A DNA stretch of 64,000 bases from Mesorhizobium sp. C432A (GCF_030323145.1 NZ_CP100470.1:2893001-2957000); one strand, 5' to 3'. Counted from the first letter of the stretch, positions 52,489 through 61,761 are shown. The notes: generated by a model from the letters alone, not told the origin. Translations and numbers: made by a program.

Positions 52489-53256
52489 ATGACCGATGTC
52501 CCAGCGTTCCCCATCACAATGCAGCGTTGGCAATCGACTGCGGCATTGCTGACCATGGTGCTCGTCTGGCAGATTGCATCATCGATCGCCGCCGATCGCC
52601 TGTTTCCTGGTCCGGTCCAGGTTGTTTCGGTTCTCCTGCACGAAGTGGTTCGGGGCGAGCTGCCATACCATTTGGGCATCTCGCTTGCGCGCGTCGTGGC
52701 AAGCCTCGGGTCGGCAATCGTCATCGGCGCGGCCCTTGGCTACGCGGCAGGCCGCTCGCACAGAGCCGACATATGGATGAGGCCTTGGATCGTGTTACTC
52801 CTCAACATGCCGGCGCTGATCACGGTCATTGTAATTTATATCTGGCTTGGTCTTGCCGAGACTGCGCTTGTCCTTGCGGTCGCGCTCAACAAGATCCCCA
52901 ATGTCGTGGTGACTATTCGTGAAGGCGCCAGCCGGCTGGACAAGGACTTTGCCGAAATGGCTGAGCTCTATCGCTTCGGGCGTGCTGCAAAGCTGCGGCA
53001 TGTCGTGCTGCCGCAATTGGCGCCGTTCTTTCTCGTCACCCTGCGCAGCGGGCTGGCATTGACGTGGAAGATCGTGTTGCTCGCCGAACTGCTCGGCCGC
53101 TCCAACGGCGTCGGGTTCCAGCTACAGGTCTATTTTCAGAACTTCGACGTCACCCACATCCTTGCCTATGCGATCAGCTTCGGCGTTGTGATGCTTGCCA
53201 TAGAGTATGGACTGCTTGTGCCGTTGGAACGTCGTCTGTTCGCCTGGCGACGCTGA
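52489..53256 (+). CDS. SsuC-like ABC permease
   Basis: 255 residues from ATG 52489; a longer frame runs back through the binding-protein gene and is rejected. Six membrane helices and the BPD_transp_1 fold: GISLARVVASLGSAIVIGAA, PALITVIVIYIWLGLAETAL, the EAA loop EMAELYRFGRAAKLRHVVLP, and LTWKIVLLAELLGRSNGVGF. It forms the channel for the binding protein and ATPase beside it. One-base overlap with the ATPase gene. Confidence 0.9.
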   Translation: MTDVPAFPITMQRWQSTAALLTMVLVWQIASSIAADRLFPGPVQVVSVLLHEVVRGELPYHLGISLARVVASLGSAIVIGAALGYAAGRSHRADIWMRPWIVLLLNMPALITVIVIYIWLGLAETALVLAVALNKIPNVVVTIREGASRLDKDFAEMAELYRFGRAAKLRHVVLPQLAPFFLVTLRSGLALTWKIVLLAELLGRSNGVGFQLQVYFQNFDVTHILAYAISFGVVMLAIEYGLLVPLERRLFAWRR

Positions 53257-53927
53257 TGCTGAGGATCAGGATCGAGGACAAGACTTTCCCCGGTGACGAC
53301 GGCCAGCGCCGGACGATCTTTCGCGCGCTGTCGCTTGATATAGCCGACGGACAGGTCTGCGTCCTGACCGGCCCTTCCGGTGTCGGCAAGTCGACGCTGC
53401 TGTCGATCGTTTCGGGCGTCGACCGCGAATTTCGCGGCAGCGTGAGCGGACGACCGCTTCCGATAGGCATGCTGTTCCAGACACCGAGGCTGCTGCCCTG
53501 GCTCACCGCCTTGCGCAATGTAGAGCTGGCCATCCCGGATCGCGCGCCCGATGCGGCCCGGTGGCTTGCCGCTGTCGGTCTGAAAGGCAATGAGAAGAGC
53601 TATCCGCAGCGACTCTCGGGCGGTATGGCGCGGCGCGTAGCGCTTGCCCGGGCGCTCGCCATGGAGCCTGCGCTACTCCTCCTCGACGAGCCATTCGCTT
53701 CACTCGACGAGGCGACCGCGCAAGCCATGCGCTGCCTGCTGCAGGATTGTTTCGCCAGTCGGCGGACTACCACGCTGCTGGTTACGCATGATCTCGCATA
53801 TGCCTCGTCGCTGGGTGATCGGGTTATTGTCCTGGAGGGATCGCCGGCGCGCATCGTGCGCGATGTCGCAATCTCTGGTGGCGATGAAGCGGGATCGTCG
53901 CGGTTTGGGCTGGGGGCGACACAATGA
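53256..53927 (+). CDS. SsuB-like ABC ATPase
   Basis: 223 residues from ATG 53256 (TGATG overlap with the permease). Walker A LTGPSGVGKSTLL, Q-loop MLFQTPRLLPWLTAL, signature RLSGGMARRVALARALA, Walker B LLLLDEPFASLDEAT, H-loop LLVTHDLAYA. This is the nitrate/sulfonate/taurine-type ATPase class, though short of the usual 250 residues. Completes the importer with the two preceding genes; stop overlaps the next start. Confidence 0.92.
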   Translation: MLRIRIEDKTFPGDDGQRRTIFRALSLDIADGQVCVLTGPSGVGKSTLLSIVSGVDREFRGSVSGRPLPIGMLFQTPRLLPWLTALRNVELAIPDRAPDAARWLAAVGLKGNEKSYPQRLSGGMARRVALARALAMEPALLLLDEPFASLDEATAQAMRCLLQDCFASRRTTTLLVTHDLAYASSLGDRVIVLEGSPARIVRDVAISGGDEAGSSRFGLGATQ

Positions 53928-55099
53928 GACTGTTGCTGGGCCTTCTCTTTCTTTTGCTGATCACCGGCCCTGGCGCCACCGAGCAACAGACGATGGTGAT
54001 CGGGTATATCGGCCAGGAGCGCAAACCGGCTCTGCCCCTTGGACCCCTTGATGAAGCCGTCACCGATGACGGCCTGCAAGGCGCAAGGCTCGGCATTGCC
54101 GACGACGAAAGCACCGGCCGGTTTCTTGGGCAGAAATTTCGGCTGGAGGAAAGAATATTGAAACCAACCGAAACGCCGGACGACGCGGTAAGACAATTCG
54201 CCGATGCCGGCATCGCCTTTGTCGTCGCCGATCTCGACGCCAGTCAGCTTCTACAGGCCAGTGCCGCGCCCGGTGCCGAGCAGATGACGTTGCTCAACAG
54301 CCGGGCGCCGGACGACGTGCTTCGCCAGCAGGACTGCCGTGGGAACGTGCTGCACACGATCCCGAGCCGCGCCATGCTCGCCGACGGGCTGGCGCAATAT
54401 CTCGCCTGGAAGCGCTGGCAGCGTTGGTTCCTGCTTGTGGGGCCGCATTCGCAGGATCAGGCGATGGCTGCGGCCTTTCGACGGGCGGCGGCTCGCTTCG
54501 GAGCCGAGATCACGATCGACCAGCCGTGGACATTCAGGCCCGCCAACGGACGTGCCGATACAGGGCATGTCACGCTGCAGACCGAAATACCCGCGGTCAC
54601 GCAGGTCAGCGACTATGATGTGCTCGTGGTCGCCGACGTGGCGGATGAATTCGGCGCCTATCTGGAGGGCCGCACCGCGCTGCCGAGAATCGTCGCCGGC
54701 ACGCAAGGGCTGGTCGCCACAGGCTGGAGCGCTGTCAGCGAGGAATGGGGCGCCACGCAACTGCAGGACCGTTTCCACAGGCAGGCAGGGCGCTGGATGT
54801 TGCCCAGCGACTACGCGGCCTGGCTCGCTGTGCGCAGTATCGGCGAAGCGGCGACGCGCCTGCACAGTCTCGATCCCGCGGCAATCGGCAGATATATACG
54901 CGGCGACGCGTTTCTTCTCGCTGGCTTCAAGGGGCAGGGGCTTAGTTTCCGTCCCTGGGACGGACAGATGCGCCAGCCCATTTTGATCGCCGGGCCTCGC
55001 CTCTTGATTTCCAGCTCACCGCAACCGGGCTTCCTGCATCAGCGCACGCCGCTCGACACGCTGGGCATAGACCTGGAGGAGAGCACATGCAAGTTCTGA
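53924..55099 (+). CDS. PQQ-system ABC substrate-binding protein (LutA-like type)
   Basis: 391 residues with signal peptide (MRLLLGLLFLLLITGPGATE). A type I periplasmic-binding fold of the branched-chain receptor kind: MVIGYIGQERKPALPLGP, ARLGIADDESTGRFLGQKFR, YLAWKRWQRWFLLVGPHSQD, DVLVVADVADEFGAYLEGRT. I know it as the TIGR03863 family, found beside PQQ-dependent alcohol dehydrogenases and in lanthanide transport loci of methylotrophs (lut) and pseudomonads (ped). Stop overlaps the next gene by 13 bases. The likely ligand is a lanthanide or its carrier; this is inference. Confidence 0.83.
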   Translation: MRLLLGLLFLLLITGPGATEQQTMVIGYIGQERKPALPLGPLDEAVTDDGLQGARLGIADDESTGRFLGQKFRLEERILKPTETPDDAVRQFADAGIAFVVADLDASQLLQASAAPGAEQMTLLNSRAPDDVLRQQDCRGNVLHTIPSRAMLADGLAQYLAWKRWQRWFLLVGPHSQDQAMAAAFRRAAARFGAEITIDQPWTFRPANGRADTGHVTLQTEIPAVTQVSDYDVLVVADVADEFGAYLEGRTALPRIVAGTQGLVATGWSAVSEEWGATQLQDRFHRQAGRWMLPSDYAAWLAVRSIGEAATRLHSLDPAAIGRYIRGDAFLLAGFKGQGLSFRPWDGQMRQPILIAGPRLLISSSPQPGFLHQRTPLDTLGIDLEESTCKF

Positions 55100-56049
55100 T
55101 GACGCTGTTGTTGGCGGCGTTCGCTCTTGCTGCTCCCGCCGCCGCCGAGACCATCTACGTTTCCAATGAGCAGGATAATACCGTCGCGGTCGTCGACGGC
55201 GTGACAATGACTTTGCTGGCGACGATCGATGTCGGCCGCCGTCCGCGCGGGCTGGCACTGTCGATCGACAACAAGATGCTGTTCGTCGCGGAAGGCGACG
55301 ACAACCGCATCGACGTGGTCGACGTCGCGAAGCGGCGGGTCGTCGGGGAATTGCCTTCGGGAGCCGATCCGGAATTCTTCGCAGTCCATCCCGATGGCAA
55401 GCGGCTGTTCGTCGCCAACGAGAATGACAATCTGGTGTCGGTGGTGGACATCGCCGCGGCCAAGGTCATCGGCACCGTGGATGTCGGCGTCGAACCGGAA
55501 GGAATGGCGGCCAGCGCCGACGGCCGCTATGTCGCCTGCACTTCGGAGACCACCAGCATGGTGCATCTGATCGACGCAGGCACGCTTGAACTCGTCGACA
55601 ATCTGCTGGTCGATACCCGGCCGCGCGCGGCTTTATTCTCGCCGGACGGTAAGCAATTCTGGGTGTCCTCGGAGATCCGGGGCACCGTCACCGTCTTCGA
55701 CACGGCAACGCGCGCGCAGACCGGCAAAGTCGAGTTCGAGGTGCCGGGTATACGACGCGAGGGTGTGCAGGCGGTCGGCATGGCGACGTCCCGCGATGGC
55801 ACGACGGTCTATGTGGCGCTCGGCCCCGCCAACAGGATTGCGGAAGTCGATGTTAAAACGCTGACGGTCCGTCGGCTCTACCTTGTTGGTCAACGACCCT
55901 GGCACGTTGCGCTCTCCGGCGACCAGAAGCGCCTGGTCAGCGCAAACGGGAATTCCGGCGATATTTCGTTTATCGATCTGGAAAACCAGGAGGTGGTGAA
56001 ATCGCTGCCGGTGGGGCGGGGACCGTGGGGCGTCGTGATCGGGCCATGA
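55087..56049 (+). CDS. Exported YVTN beta-propeller protein of PQQ locus
   Basis: 320 residues with a signal peptide (LLLAAFALAAPAAAE). About seven beta-propeller blades with YVTN-type repeats: YVSNEQDNTVAVVDG, FVAEGDDNRIDVVDVAKR, FVANENDNLVSVVDIAAA, FWVSSEIRGTVTVFDTATR, and SANGNSGDISFIDLENQE at the end. It matches the TIGR03866 family tied to PQQ-dependent catabolism. In such loci it may help transfer or sense the metal or cofactor in the periplasm. It overlaps the following ATPase gene by four bases (ATGA). Confidence 0.87.
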   Translation: MQVLMTLLLAAFALAAPAAAETIYVSNEQDNTVAVVDGVTMTLLATIDVGRRPRGLALSIDNKMLFVAEGDDNRIDVVDVAKRRVVGELPSGADPEFFAVHPDGKRLFVANENDNLVSVVDIAAAKVIGTVDVGVEPEGMAASADGRYVACTSETTSMVHLIDAGTLELVDNLLVDTRPRAALFSPDGKQFWVSSEIRGTVTVFDTATRAQTGKVEFEVPGIRREGVQAVGMATSRDGTTVYVALGPANRIAEVDVKTLTVRRLYLVGQRPWHVALSGDQKRLVSANGNSGDISFIDLENQEVVKSLPVGRGPWGVVIGP

Positions 56050-56771
56050 ACGCCTTGTCGGTCGAGAATCTGGGCCATAGTTTCGGAAGCCGGCGGGTTC
56101 TCGACGGCGTCTCCTTCTCTGTGGCCCAAGGCAGGATGTGCATCTTGCTAGGCCGCAACGGCGCCGGCAAGACAACGCTGTTCTCGCTGATCACCGGTCT
56201 TTATCACGCCCGCTCCGGCTCGGTGCATGTCTTCGACCAGGCGATGGATGTCAACCCGTCCGCCGCGTTGGCGCAGATGGGCGTCGTCTTCCAGTTGCCG
56301 ACCCTCGATCTCGATCTGACAGCCGGCGAGAACCTGCGTTACCACGCGGCCTTGCATGGCCTTAGCCAGGCCTTGAGCAAGGAGCGCTCCATCCACGAAC
56401 TCGGCCGGCTGGATGTGCTGGACAGGATCGACGATCCTGCCCGAGCGCTTTCCGGGGGGCAGCGTCGCCGTGTCGAGATAGCACGCGCTCTGATGCATAG
56501 CCCACGCCTTTTGCTGCTGGACGAGCCGACCACCGGGCTCGACGTGCCGGGCCGCCACGCGCTCGAGCGGCACGTGCGGGAGCTTTGCCGCCAGCGCGGC
56601 ATTGCCGTCCTGTGGGCAACACATTTTCTGGAGGAACTAACGGCGGATGACGATGTGGTGGTGCTGCATCGAGGCACAATCCGGTGGGCCGGCCGCGCCG
56701 ATCGGCTGGCTGCCGATCTCGGTGTGGCGAGCACGGGCGAGGCCTTCGCGTCGCTGACGGAGTCCGAATGA
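56046..56771 (+). CDS. ABC ATPase of PQQ locus (PedA1/LutE-like type)
   Basis: 241 residues. Walker A LLGRNGAGKTTLFSLITG, Q-loop MGVVFQLPTLDLDLTAGENL, signature ALSGGQRRRVEIARALM, Walker B LLLLDEPTTGLDVPGRHAL, H-loop VLWATHFLEEL. The class is that of ABC-2 systems such as DrrA/NatA, and this locus form is known as TIGR03864. It pairs with the permease encoded next. An ATG overlap with both neighbours suggests strict co-expression. Confidence 0.9.
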   Translation: MNALSVENLGHSFGSRRVLDGVSFSVAQGRMCILLGRNGAGKTTLFSLITGLYHARSGSVHVFDQAMDVNPSAALAQMGVVFQLPTLDLDLTAGENLRYHAALHGLSQALSKERSIHELGRLDVLDRIDDPARALSGGQRRRVEIARALMHSPRLLLLDEPTTGLDVPGRHALERHVRELCRQRGIAVLWATHFLEELTADDDVVVLHRGTIRWAGRADRLAADLGVASTGEAFASLTESE

Positions 56772-57574
56772 AAACGTCTCACGCAGTGCGCGCGCTCAAC
56801 GGCATCCTGCGCAGGGAGATGCTGCGCACGTTGCGGCAACGCGGCCGGCTGCTCTCGGCGATGGTACGGCCGCTGGTCTGGCTGGCAATCTTTGCCGCTG
56901 GCTTCCGCTCCGTTCTCGGTCTGTCGATCACGCCACCCTACCAGACCTATGTTCTCTATGACGTGTATGTGGTGCCTGGGCTAGCGGCCATGATGCTGCT
57001 CTTCCATGCCATGGCAAGTTCGCTGGCCATGGTCTACGATCGCGAGATGGGCAGCATGCGCCTGTTGCTGACCGCACCATTGCCGCGCTGGTACCTGCTT
57101 GCGGCGCGCCTGCTGGCCAGCGTGATCGTCGGCGTGCCGCTGGTCTACTTGTTTCTGTTGATCGCGCGTTTCTGGGATGTGCGGCCGCCCGTTTTCGGCT
57201 ACGTCGCGGTATTTCCGGCGCTCGTGCTGGCGGGCCTCATGCTTGGCGCGTTCGGACTGCTTGTCTCCTCGGTTTCGACACAGATGGAGAACTTTGCCGG
57301 TGTCATGAATTTCGTCATCTTTCCGGTGTTCTTTGCCTCGACGGCGCTCTATCCGCTGTGGCGGCTTGCCGAGGCGGGACCGGTGCTGGCAACAATCGCC
57401 GCCTGGAACCCGTTCAGCTCGGCGGTCGAGCTGATACGCTTCGCGCTCTATCTGCGGTTCGATCCTGTCGCGGCGGTTGTGGTCCTTGGCTGCCTCATCG
57501 CCTTCTTCCTCGCGGCGGTCATCGGCTATGACCCCGGCCGGGGCTTGTGGTCCCGGCGCGGCGGCGAGGGATGA
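56768..57574 (+). CDS. ABC-2 type permease of PQQ locus (PedC/LutF-like)
   Basis: 268 residues, six membrane helices: LLSAMVRPLVWLAIFAAGFR, YVLYDVYVVPGLAAMMLLFH, LLAARLLASVIVGVPLVYLF, FPALVLAGLMLGAFGLLVSS and others. The motif SVSTQMENFAGVMNFVIFPV and FASTALYPLW is typical of ABC-2 exporters. Together with the preceding three genes it forms the PedA1A2BC/Lut-type system linked to lanthanide uptake. Ends one base before the convergent cytochrome c gene. Confidence 0.89.
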   Translation: MKTSHAVRALNGILRREMLRTLRQRGRLLSAMVRPLVWLAIFAAGFRSVLGLSITPPYQTYVLYDVYVVPGLAAMMLLFHAMASSLAMVYDREMGSMRLLLTAPLPRWYLLAARLLASVIVGVPLVYLFLLIARFWDVRPPVFGYVAVFPALVLAGLMLGAFGLLVSSVSTQMENFAGVMNFVIFPVFFASTALYPLWRLAEAGPVLATIAAWNPFSSAVELIRFALYLRFDPVAAVVVLGCLIAFFLAAVIGYDPGRGLWSRRGGEG

Positions 57575-57575
57575 A

Positions 57576-57992
57576 TTACCTCAACGCATAGAGATAAGCG
57601 GCGATGTCCCGCGCCTGTTCATCGGTGATCCTCGTCGACGGCATGGCCGTGTGCGGATTGACTTCCCTCGCCGAGCGTATCCAGCGGATCATGTTCTCCG
57701 GATTGTTTGCCAGCAGGCCACCGATAAAGACCCTGTCGGCAAGGCCACCGTCCAGGCGGGGTCCGACCTGGCCTTGCGCACCCGGCACGCCGGGTATCGT
57801 ATGGCAGCCGGAGCAGCCATTCGCCGTCATGATCGGAATGGCGCGAGCGCCTACGCCCCCGGTCGCCGCATCCGACTCGTGCCGGACACGGTCGCGCCGG
57901 TCGGACCACAAGGTCGCCGCTGCTACAGCCGCGGTCAGCAGCAGGATTGCGGCAAGGGCGCCCCCGATCAGCCTACCCAGGTCGGAGCGCAT
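57576..57992 (-). CDS. Membrane-anchored cytochrome c, last gene of oxidase operon
   Basis: 138 residues. One N-terminal membrane helix (LIGGALAAILLLTAAVAAAT), then a haem c motif C-x2-CH in NGCSGCHTIPGVPGA and a distal methionine in HTAMPSTRITDEQA. Class I cytochrome c. It sits at the end of a caa3-type oxidase operon, so it may feed electrons to the oxidase. Overlaps the CtaG-like gene by 20 bases. Confidence 0.87.
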   Translation of the reverse strand: MRSDLGRLIGGALAAILLLTAAVAAATLWSDRRDRVRHESDAATGGVGARAIPIMTANGCSGCHTIPGVPGAQGQVGPRLDGGLADRVFIGGLLANNPENMIRWIRSAREVNPHTAMPSTRITDEQARDIAAYLYALR

Positions 57993-58851
57993 GTGTTGCC
58001 TCCCTGGTTGCGCTGCTGCTTATCCACAGGCCGGCGAGCAGCAGGGCGGCGCCGCCATAGATCAAGCCGGCCGGAACCCACATTACCAATCCGGCAAGTT
58101 GCTGGTCCTCGATCGCGGTCAGGCCCCACAACGCGGCGCCGGCGCCATTCTCCGGATACCAGAGTTTGGGCGACATCAGCAGCAGGACACCGAGCAGGCC
58201 GGTATGAAGCGAGGTGAAGAAAAGATGCATGACGGAGCTGCCATAGGTCTGCTGTCGACCGGGGCGCGGAAGGAGCGCCCACCAGAACAGCAAGGCTGTG
58301 CCGAGGAAGCTCGCATGCTGGGCATAATGAAGGAAGCCCTGCTGGAGCGCTGCCTGGAACAACGCCGGAATGTGCCAGATCCAGATGGCGACGCCGTGAA
58401 TGATCGTCGCGTTGAGGGGGCGGATCACCAGGGCCCAAACCGATTGCAGCGTCTTTGCGCGCGTGAGCTTGCCCGTTCCGCGGCGAAGTGAGGCCGGCAA
58501 GGACCAGAGCAGGACTGCGCCTGGGCAAGCGGCGACAAGGAGGGGCGCCGCCACCGCCATCAGCAGTTCATGCTCGATCATATGGGCGGCAAACACCCGC
58601 TCGCCGAGCGCGTGGATGGGGCTGACCAGTGCTGCCGTCAGCACGCCCCAACCGGCGGCGAAAAACAACGCCTGCCGCATCCGCTCGGGACGGCCTCGGC
58701 TGCTGCGGCGCCACAACCGAGTCGCTCCGATGGAATAAAGGAAGGCAATCGCGGCCAGCGGAAACGTGATGGGAAATGCGAGCGTCCATCCGGCCTCGGG
58801 CGCGCCGGCGCCGTAGCAGATCGAGGTCGAGAAGAACGCGTCGAAGCTCAT
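57973..58851 (-). CDS. Caa3-type oxidase assembly protein (CtaG-like)
   Basis: 292 residues from ATG 58851 (ATGA overlap with the preceding gene). About seven membrane helices and family motifs AAHMIEHELLMAVAAPLLVA, HGVAIWIWHIPALFQAALQQ, HASFLGTALLFWWALL and SSVMHLFFTSLHTGLLGVLL, which mark PF09678. CtaG_caa3 proteins help assemble the copper-containing oxidase. The C-terminal part includes LIYGGAALLLAGLW. Confidence 0.87.
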   Translation of the reverse strand: MSFDAFFSTSICYGAGAPEAGWTLAFPITFPLAAIAFLYSIGATRLWRRSSRGRPERMRQALFFAAGWGVLTAALVSPIHALGERVFAAHMIEHELLMAVAAPLLVAACPGAVLLWSLPASLRRGTGKLTRAKTLQSVWALVIRPLNATIIHGVAIWIWHIPALFQAALQQGFLHYAQHASFLGTALLFWWALLPRPGRQQTYGSSVMHLFFTSLHTGLLGVLLLMSPKLWYPENGAGAALWGLTAIEDQQLAGLVMWVPAGLIYGGAALLLAGLWISSSATREATHALRPG

Positions 58852-59189
58852 CGCAGGCACTCGTCGAGAATGAGAGCCGCGCTGCCTTGCATGATGATGA
58901 CGAGGGCAAACAGCAATGCCGCAAGCATGCCGAGATCGGCGACGAACTGCTCGGTGCTGCGCGTGCGCTCAGGCTTGAAGGCGGCGCCGCCCTGCCGCTT
59001 CGCCCGCCATGACAAGGCACCGCCGAGCAGCGAAAGCACGGCGAGCACCAGTGCCACGGGAAGCACCACCGGCACCTGGCGGTTGCACTGCCATGGTACG
59101 AGTGCGTAGTTCAGCTGCGTCGAGATTGCCCAAGCCATCGGCCCCGACAGAAGACCAGCCCAGGACGTTCCCATTTTCAACGCACGCAT
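58848..59189 (-). CDS. Small membrane protein of caa3 oxidase cluster
   Basis: 113 residues from ATG 59189 (start overlaps CoxC stop). Three hydrophobic segments (MAWAISTQLNYALVPW, VPVVLPVALVLAVLSLLGGA, DLGMLAALLFALVIIMQGSA). Not assigned to a family I can name with certainty; small proteins of this kind recur next to ctaG in alphaproteobacterial caa3 clusters and may be an accessory subunit. Translation is coupled on both sides. Confidence 0.72.
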   Translation of the reverse strand: MRALKMGTSWAGLLSGPMAWAISTQLNYALVPWQCNRQVPVVLPVALVLAVLSLLGGALSWRAKRQGGAAFKPERTRSTEQFVADLGMLAALLFALVIIMQGSAALILDECLR

Positions 59190-59794
59190 CAGCCTAGCCT
59201 CGGCATCCAGTAGATGAGCAGATAGATCGGGATCCAGGTCAGCACCACGAAATCCCAATAGAAGACATTGTCGCCGACATCGCCGAAGCGCCGGCCGCTA
59301 TAGCCATGGCGTGTGAACATCAGCACCGTCAAAACGATGGTGTCGCCGACATCGGTGATCAGGTGTGTGGTGTGCAGCCCGAGCAGCACCCAGAGCATCG
59401 AGCCATAGGCGTTCGTGTCCCAGTAGATGTTCAGCGCCGGGAATTCGAACCAGCGCACGACAAGCGGGGCCAGACCGAGCAGCGACATCACCACCAGCCC
59501 GATCCGCACCGGCACGATCGCGCATTGCTTGGCGTAGCCGTGGAGGATGTGGTTCGGCACCACGCTGATGATAAACAGGATGGTGACGATCGTCCCGGGC
59601 CAATGGTTGGGTTCCGGGGCGCTTAGACGCCAATTGGGCCACAAGGTCGCGAGATAGAGATAAGCGCCGGCGGCCAACGCAAAGCCCATGCCTTCCAGCG
59701 CCATGAAGCCGAGCGTTCCCCACCAGGTCGGGCTGCGCGGACCATGTCCAAAGGTTGGGAGGTCCGAAAGATCCAAGCTGGGACGCTCACTCAT
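59189..59794 (-). CDS. ctaE: Cytochrome c oxidase subunit III
   Basis: 201 residues, five membrane helices (short COX III, as in caa3 oxidases). Motifs: WWGTLGFMALEGMGFALAAG with the conserved glutamate, LHTTHLITDVGDTIVLTVLM and a final VFYWDFVVLTWIPIYLLIYW. No catalytic metals; it stabilises the complex. ATGA overlap with the CtaD stop. Confidence 0.88.
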   Translation of the reverse strand: MSERPSLDLSDLPTFGHGPRSPTWWGTLGFMALEGMGFALAAGAYLYLATLWPNWRLSAPEPNHWPGTIVTILFIISVVPNHILHGYAKQCAIVPVRIGLVVMSLLGLAPLVVRWFEFPALNIYWDTNAYGSMLWVLLGLHTTHLITDVGDTIVLTVLMFTRHGYSGRRFGDVGDNVFYWDFVVLTWIPIYLLIYWMPRLG

Positions 59795-61761
59795 CCCTCA
59801 TCCTCCGGGTCGTCCTTGGGCCAGAACCAGCCGATCAAGGTGATGGCGATCGGCGCGGCGCCCCAGACGATCGCCCAGGGCGTGAAGATCGAATAGACAA
59901 ACGTACCGCCGACAGCGATTGCCGCCAGCAGCGGCCAGATCGACGGTGTCGCCGATTTCTCGCGAATGTCGGGGTGGGCTTCCGCCACGGTTGAGATCAA
60001 CAGCTCACGGACATCGACGCGGAGTCCGGTCGCCACAGGCGGCGCCTCGCGTTCGGCCCAGAGCGGCTCGACGTGTGTGACAATCGGTATCCGCGCGAAA
60101 TTATAGCTTGGCGGCGGCGAAGACGTCGCCCATTCGAGCGTACCGGCATCCCAGGGATTGTTTCCGGCCAGTGCGCCCTTCAACGCGCCGTGTACAAGAT
60201 TGAACGTGAACAGTACGAAGCTGAGGAAAAAGAGCACCGCGCCGGCGCTGATGAACAGGTTGATGTTGCCCCAGCCAAGCTCGGCCGGATAGGTGTAGAC
60301 CCTTCGTGGCATGCCCCAGAGCCCGACGAGATGCATTGGGAAAAAAGCCGCGTTGAAGCCGATGAAAGCCAGCCAGAAATGCCAGCGCCCGAGACGCTCG
60401 CTCATCATGCGGCCGCTGATCTTGGGGAACCAGAAATAGGCGGCGCCCAGCAGCGGGAAGACCGAACCGCCGATCAGCACGTAATGGAAATGGGCGACGA
60501 CGAAATAGGTGTCGTGCACCTGGAGGTCCAGCGGCACCGAAGCGAGCATGACGCCGGTGAGGCCGCCGATGACGAAGATGAAAAAGAAGCCGAACACGAA
60601 CAGCAGCGGCGTGCGGATCACCGGCCTGCCGTCCCACAAGGTTGCCAGCCAGCAGAAGATCTGAACGCCATTGGGGATGGCGATCAGCATGCTCGACGCG
60701 GTGAAGAAGCTGGCGCCGAGCTTGGGTAGCCCCGTCGCGAACATGTGATGGACCCAGAGGCCGAACGAAAGGAAACCGACGGCAATCAGCGACAAGACCA
60801 GCCCGAGATGCCCGAACACGGGACGCCGGGCGAAGACCGGGATGATCGCGGAGACCATGCCGGTCGCCGGCAGGAAGATGATGTAGACCTCGGGATGGCC
60901 AAAGAACCAGAACAGATGCTGGAAGAGCAGTGCGTCGCCGCCCTCGGCGGGGTTGAAGATATGTGTGCCGACCAGCCGGTCGAGGATCAGGAAGGTCGAG
61001 GTGATCATCACCGCGGGCATGGCGAAGACGACGACGAAGGAGGTAACCAGCATTGCCCAGACGTAGAGCGGAATCCTGTCCAGCGACATGCCGGGGGCTC
61101 GCTGCTTGAACACGGTGACGATGGTTGCCACCGCGACGGCCAGTGAGGAAACTTCTGTGTAAGTGATCATCTGGGCCCAGACGTCGGCCCGCTTGCCCGG
61201 CGCGAATTCGGGGCCTGACAGCGGCACATAAGCAAACCAGCCGACGTCGGGCGCCATGTTGAGCGCGAAAGACACCCAGGCGAATATGCCGCCTGAAACA
61301 TAGATCCAGTAGCTGAACGCGTTCAGGCGGGGAAAGGCGATGTTGCGGCTGCCGACCATCAGCGGCACGAGATAGATGCCTGTCGCCTGCACGATGGGCA
61401 CGGCGAACAGGAACATCATGGTTACGCCATGCATCGTGAACAGCTGGTTGTAGAGGTCCGGGTCGATCAGACCGCGCTGCGGCCCTGAGAGCTGGATGCG
61501 CATGGCGACAGCGTTGAGCCCGCCCAGGCACAGAAACACGAAGGCGGTGATCAGATAGCGCCGTGCGACGACCTTGTGGTCGACGCTCGACAGCGCGCCG
61601 ATGATGCCGGGAGGCGTGCGCCATGTCCGCGCCAGCCAGCGATCCAGGTTGGCATCGTCCATGCCGGTGTCGCGCGGTCCGTCATGCTCGGGTGCGACGT
61701 CGCCTGTGGCGGGCGTTTCGCGCGGCAGGTCGCGTTCGCTTGTGAGATCCGCGCTGCTCAT
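59791..61761 (-). CDS. ctaD: Cytochrome c oxidase subunit I (caa3 type)
   Basis: 656 residues with about fourteen membrane helices. Haem a ligand histidine in LFTMHGVTMMFLFAV; CuB/haem a3 site in WFFGHPEVYIIFLPATGMVS (H and Y of the H-P-E-V-Y crosslink) and LWVHHMFATG (two CuB histidines); haem ligands in VHDTYFVVAHFHYVLIGG. The K-pathway segment is present, and the D-pathway E in the HPEVY helix. The C-terminal extension (about 570-656) adds two helices, common in caa3 enzymes. It reduces oxygen to water. Confidence 0.95.
   Translation of the reverse strand: MSSADLTSERDLPRETPATGDVAPEHDGPRDTGMDDANLDRWLARTWRTPPGIIGALSSVDHKVVARRYLITAFVFLCLGGLNAVAMRIQLSGPQRGLIDPDLYNQLFTMHGVTMMFLFAVPIVQATGIYLVPLMVGSRNIAFPRLNAFSYWIYVSGGIFAWVSFALNMAPDVGWFAYVPLSGPEFAPGKRADVWAQMITYTEVSSLAVAVATIVTVFKQRAPGMSLDRIPLYVWAMLVTSFVVVFAMPAVMITSTFLILDRLVGTHIFNPAEGGDALLFQHLFWFFGHPEVYIIFLPATGMVSAIIPVFARRPVFGHLGLVLSLIAVGFLSFGLWVHHMFATGLPKLGASFFTASSMLIAIPNGVQIFCWLATLWDGRPVIRTPLLFVFGFFFIFVIGGLTGVMLASVPLDLQVHDTYFVVAHFHYVLIGGSVFPLLGAAYFWFPKISGRMMSERLGRWHFWLAFIGFNAAFFPMHLVGLWGMPRRVYTYPAELGWGNINLFISAGAVLFFLSFVLFTFNLVHGALKGALAGNNPWDAGTLEWATSSPPPSYNFARIPIVTHVEPLWAEREAPPVATGLRVDVRELLISTVAEAHPDIREKSATPSIWPLLAAIAVGGTFVYSIFTPWAIVWGAAPIAITLIGWFWPKDDPEDEG

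Noticed and set aside
60101-61624. 507-codon minus-strand frame inside ctaD, and similar long antisense frames such as 15650-16660, 37894-38154 and 29166-30236
   Set aside because: They are shadows of high-GC coding sequences: arginine/alanine/proline-rich with no domains, while the gene in the other frame has clear catalytic motifs.
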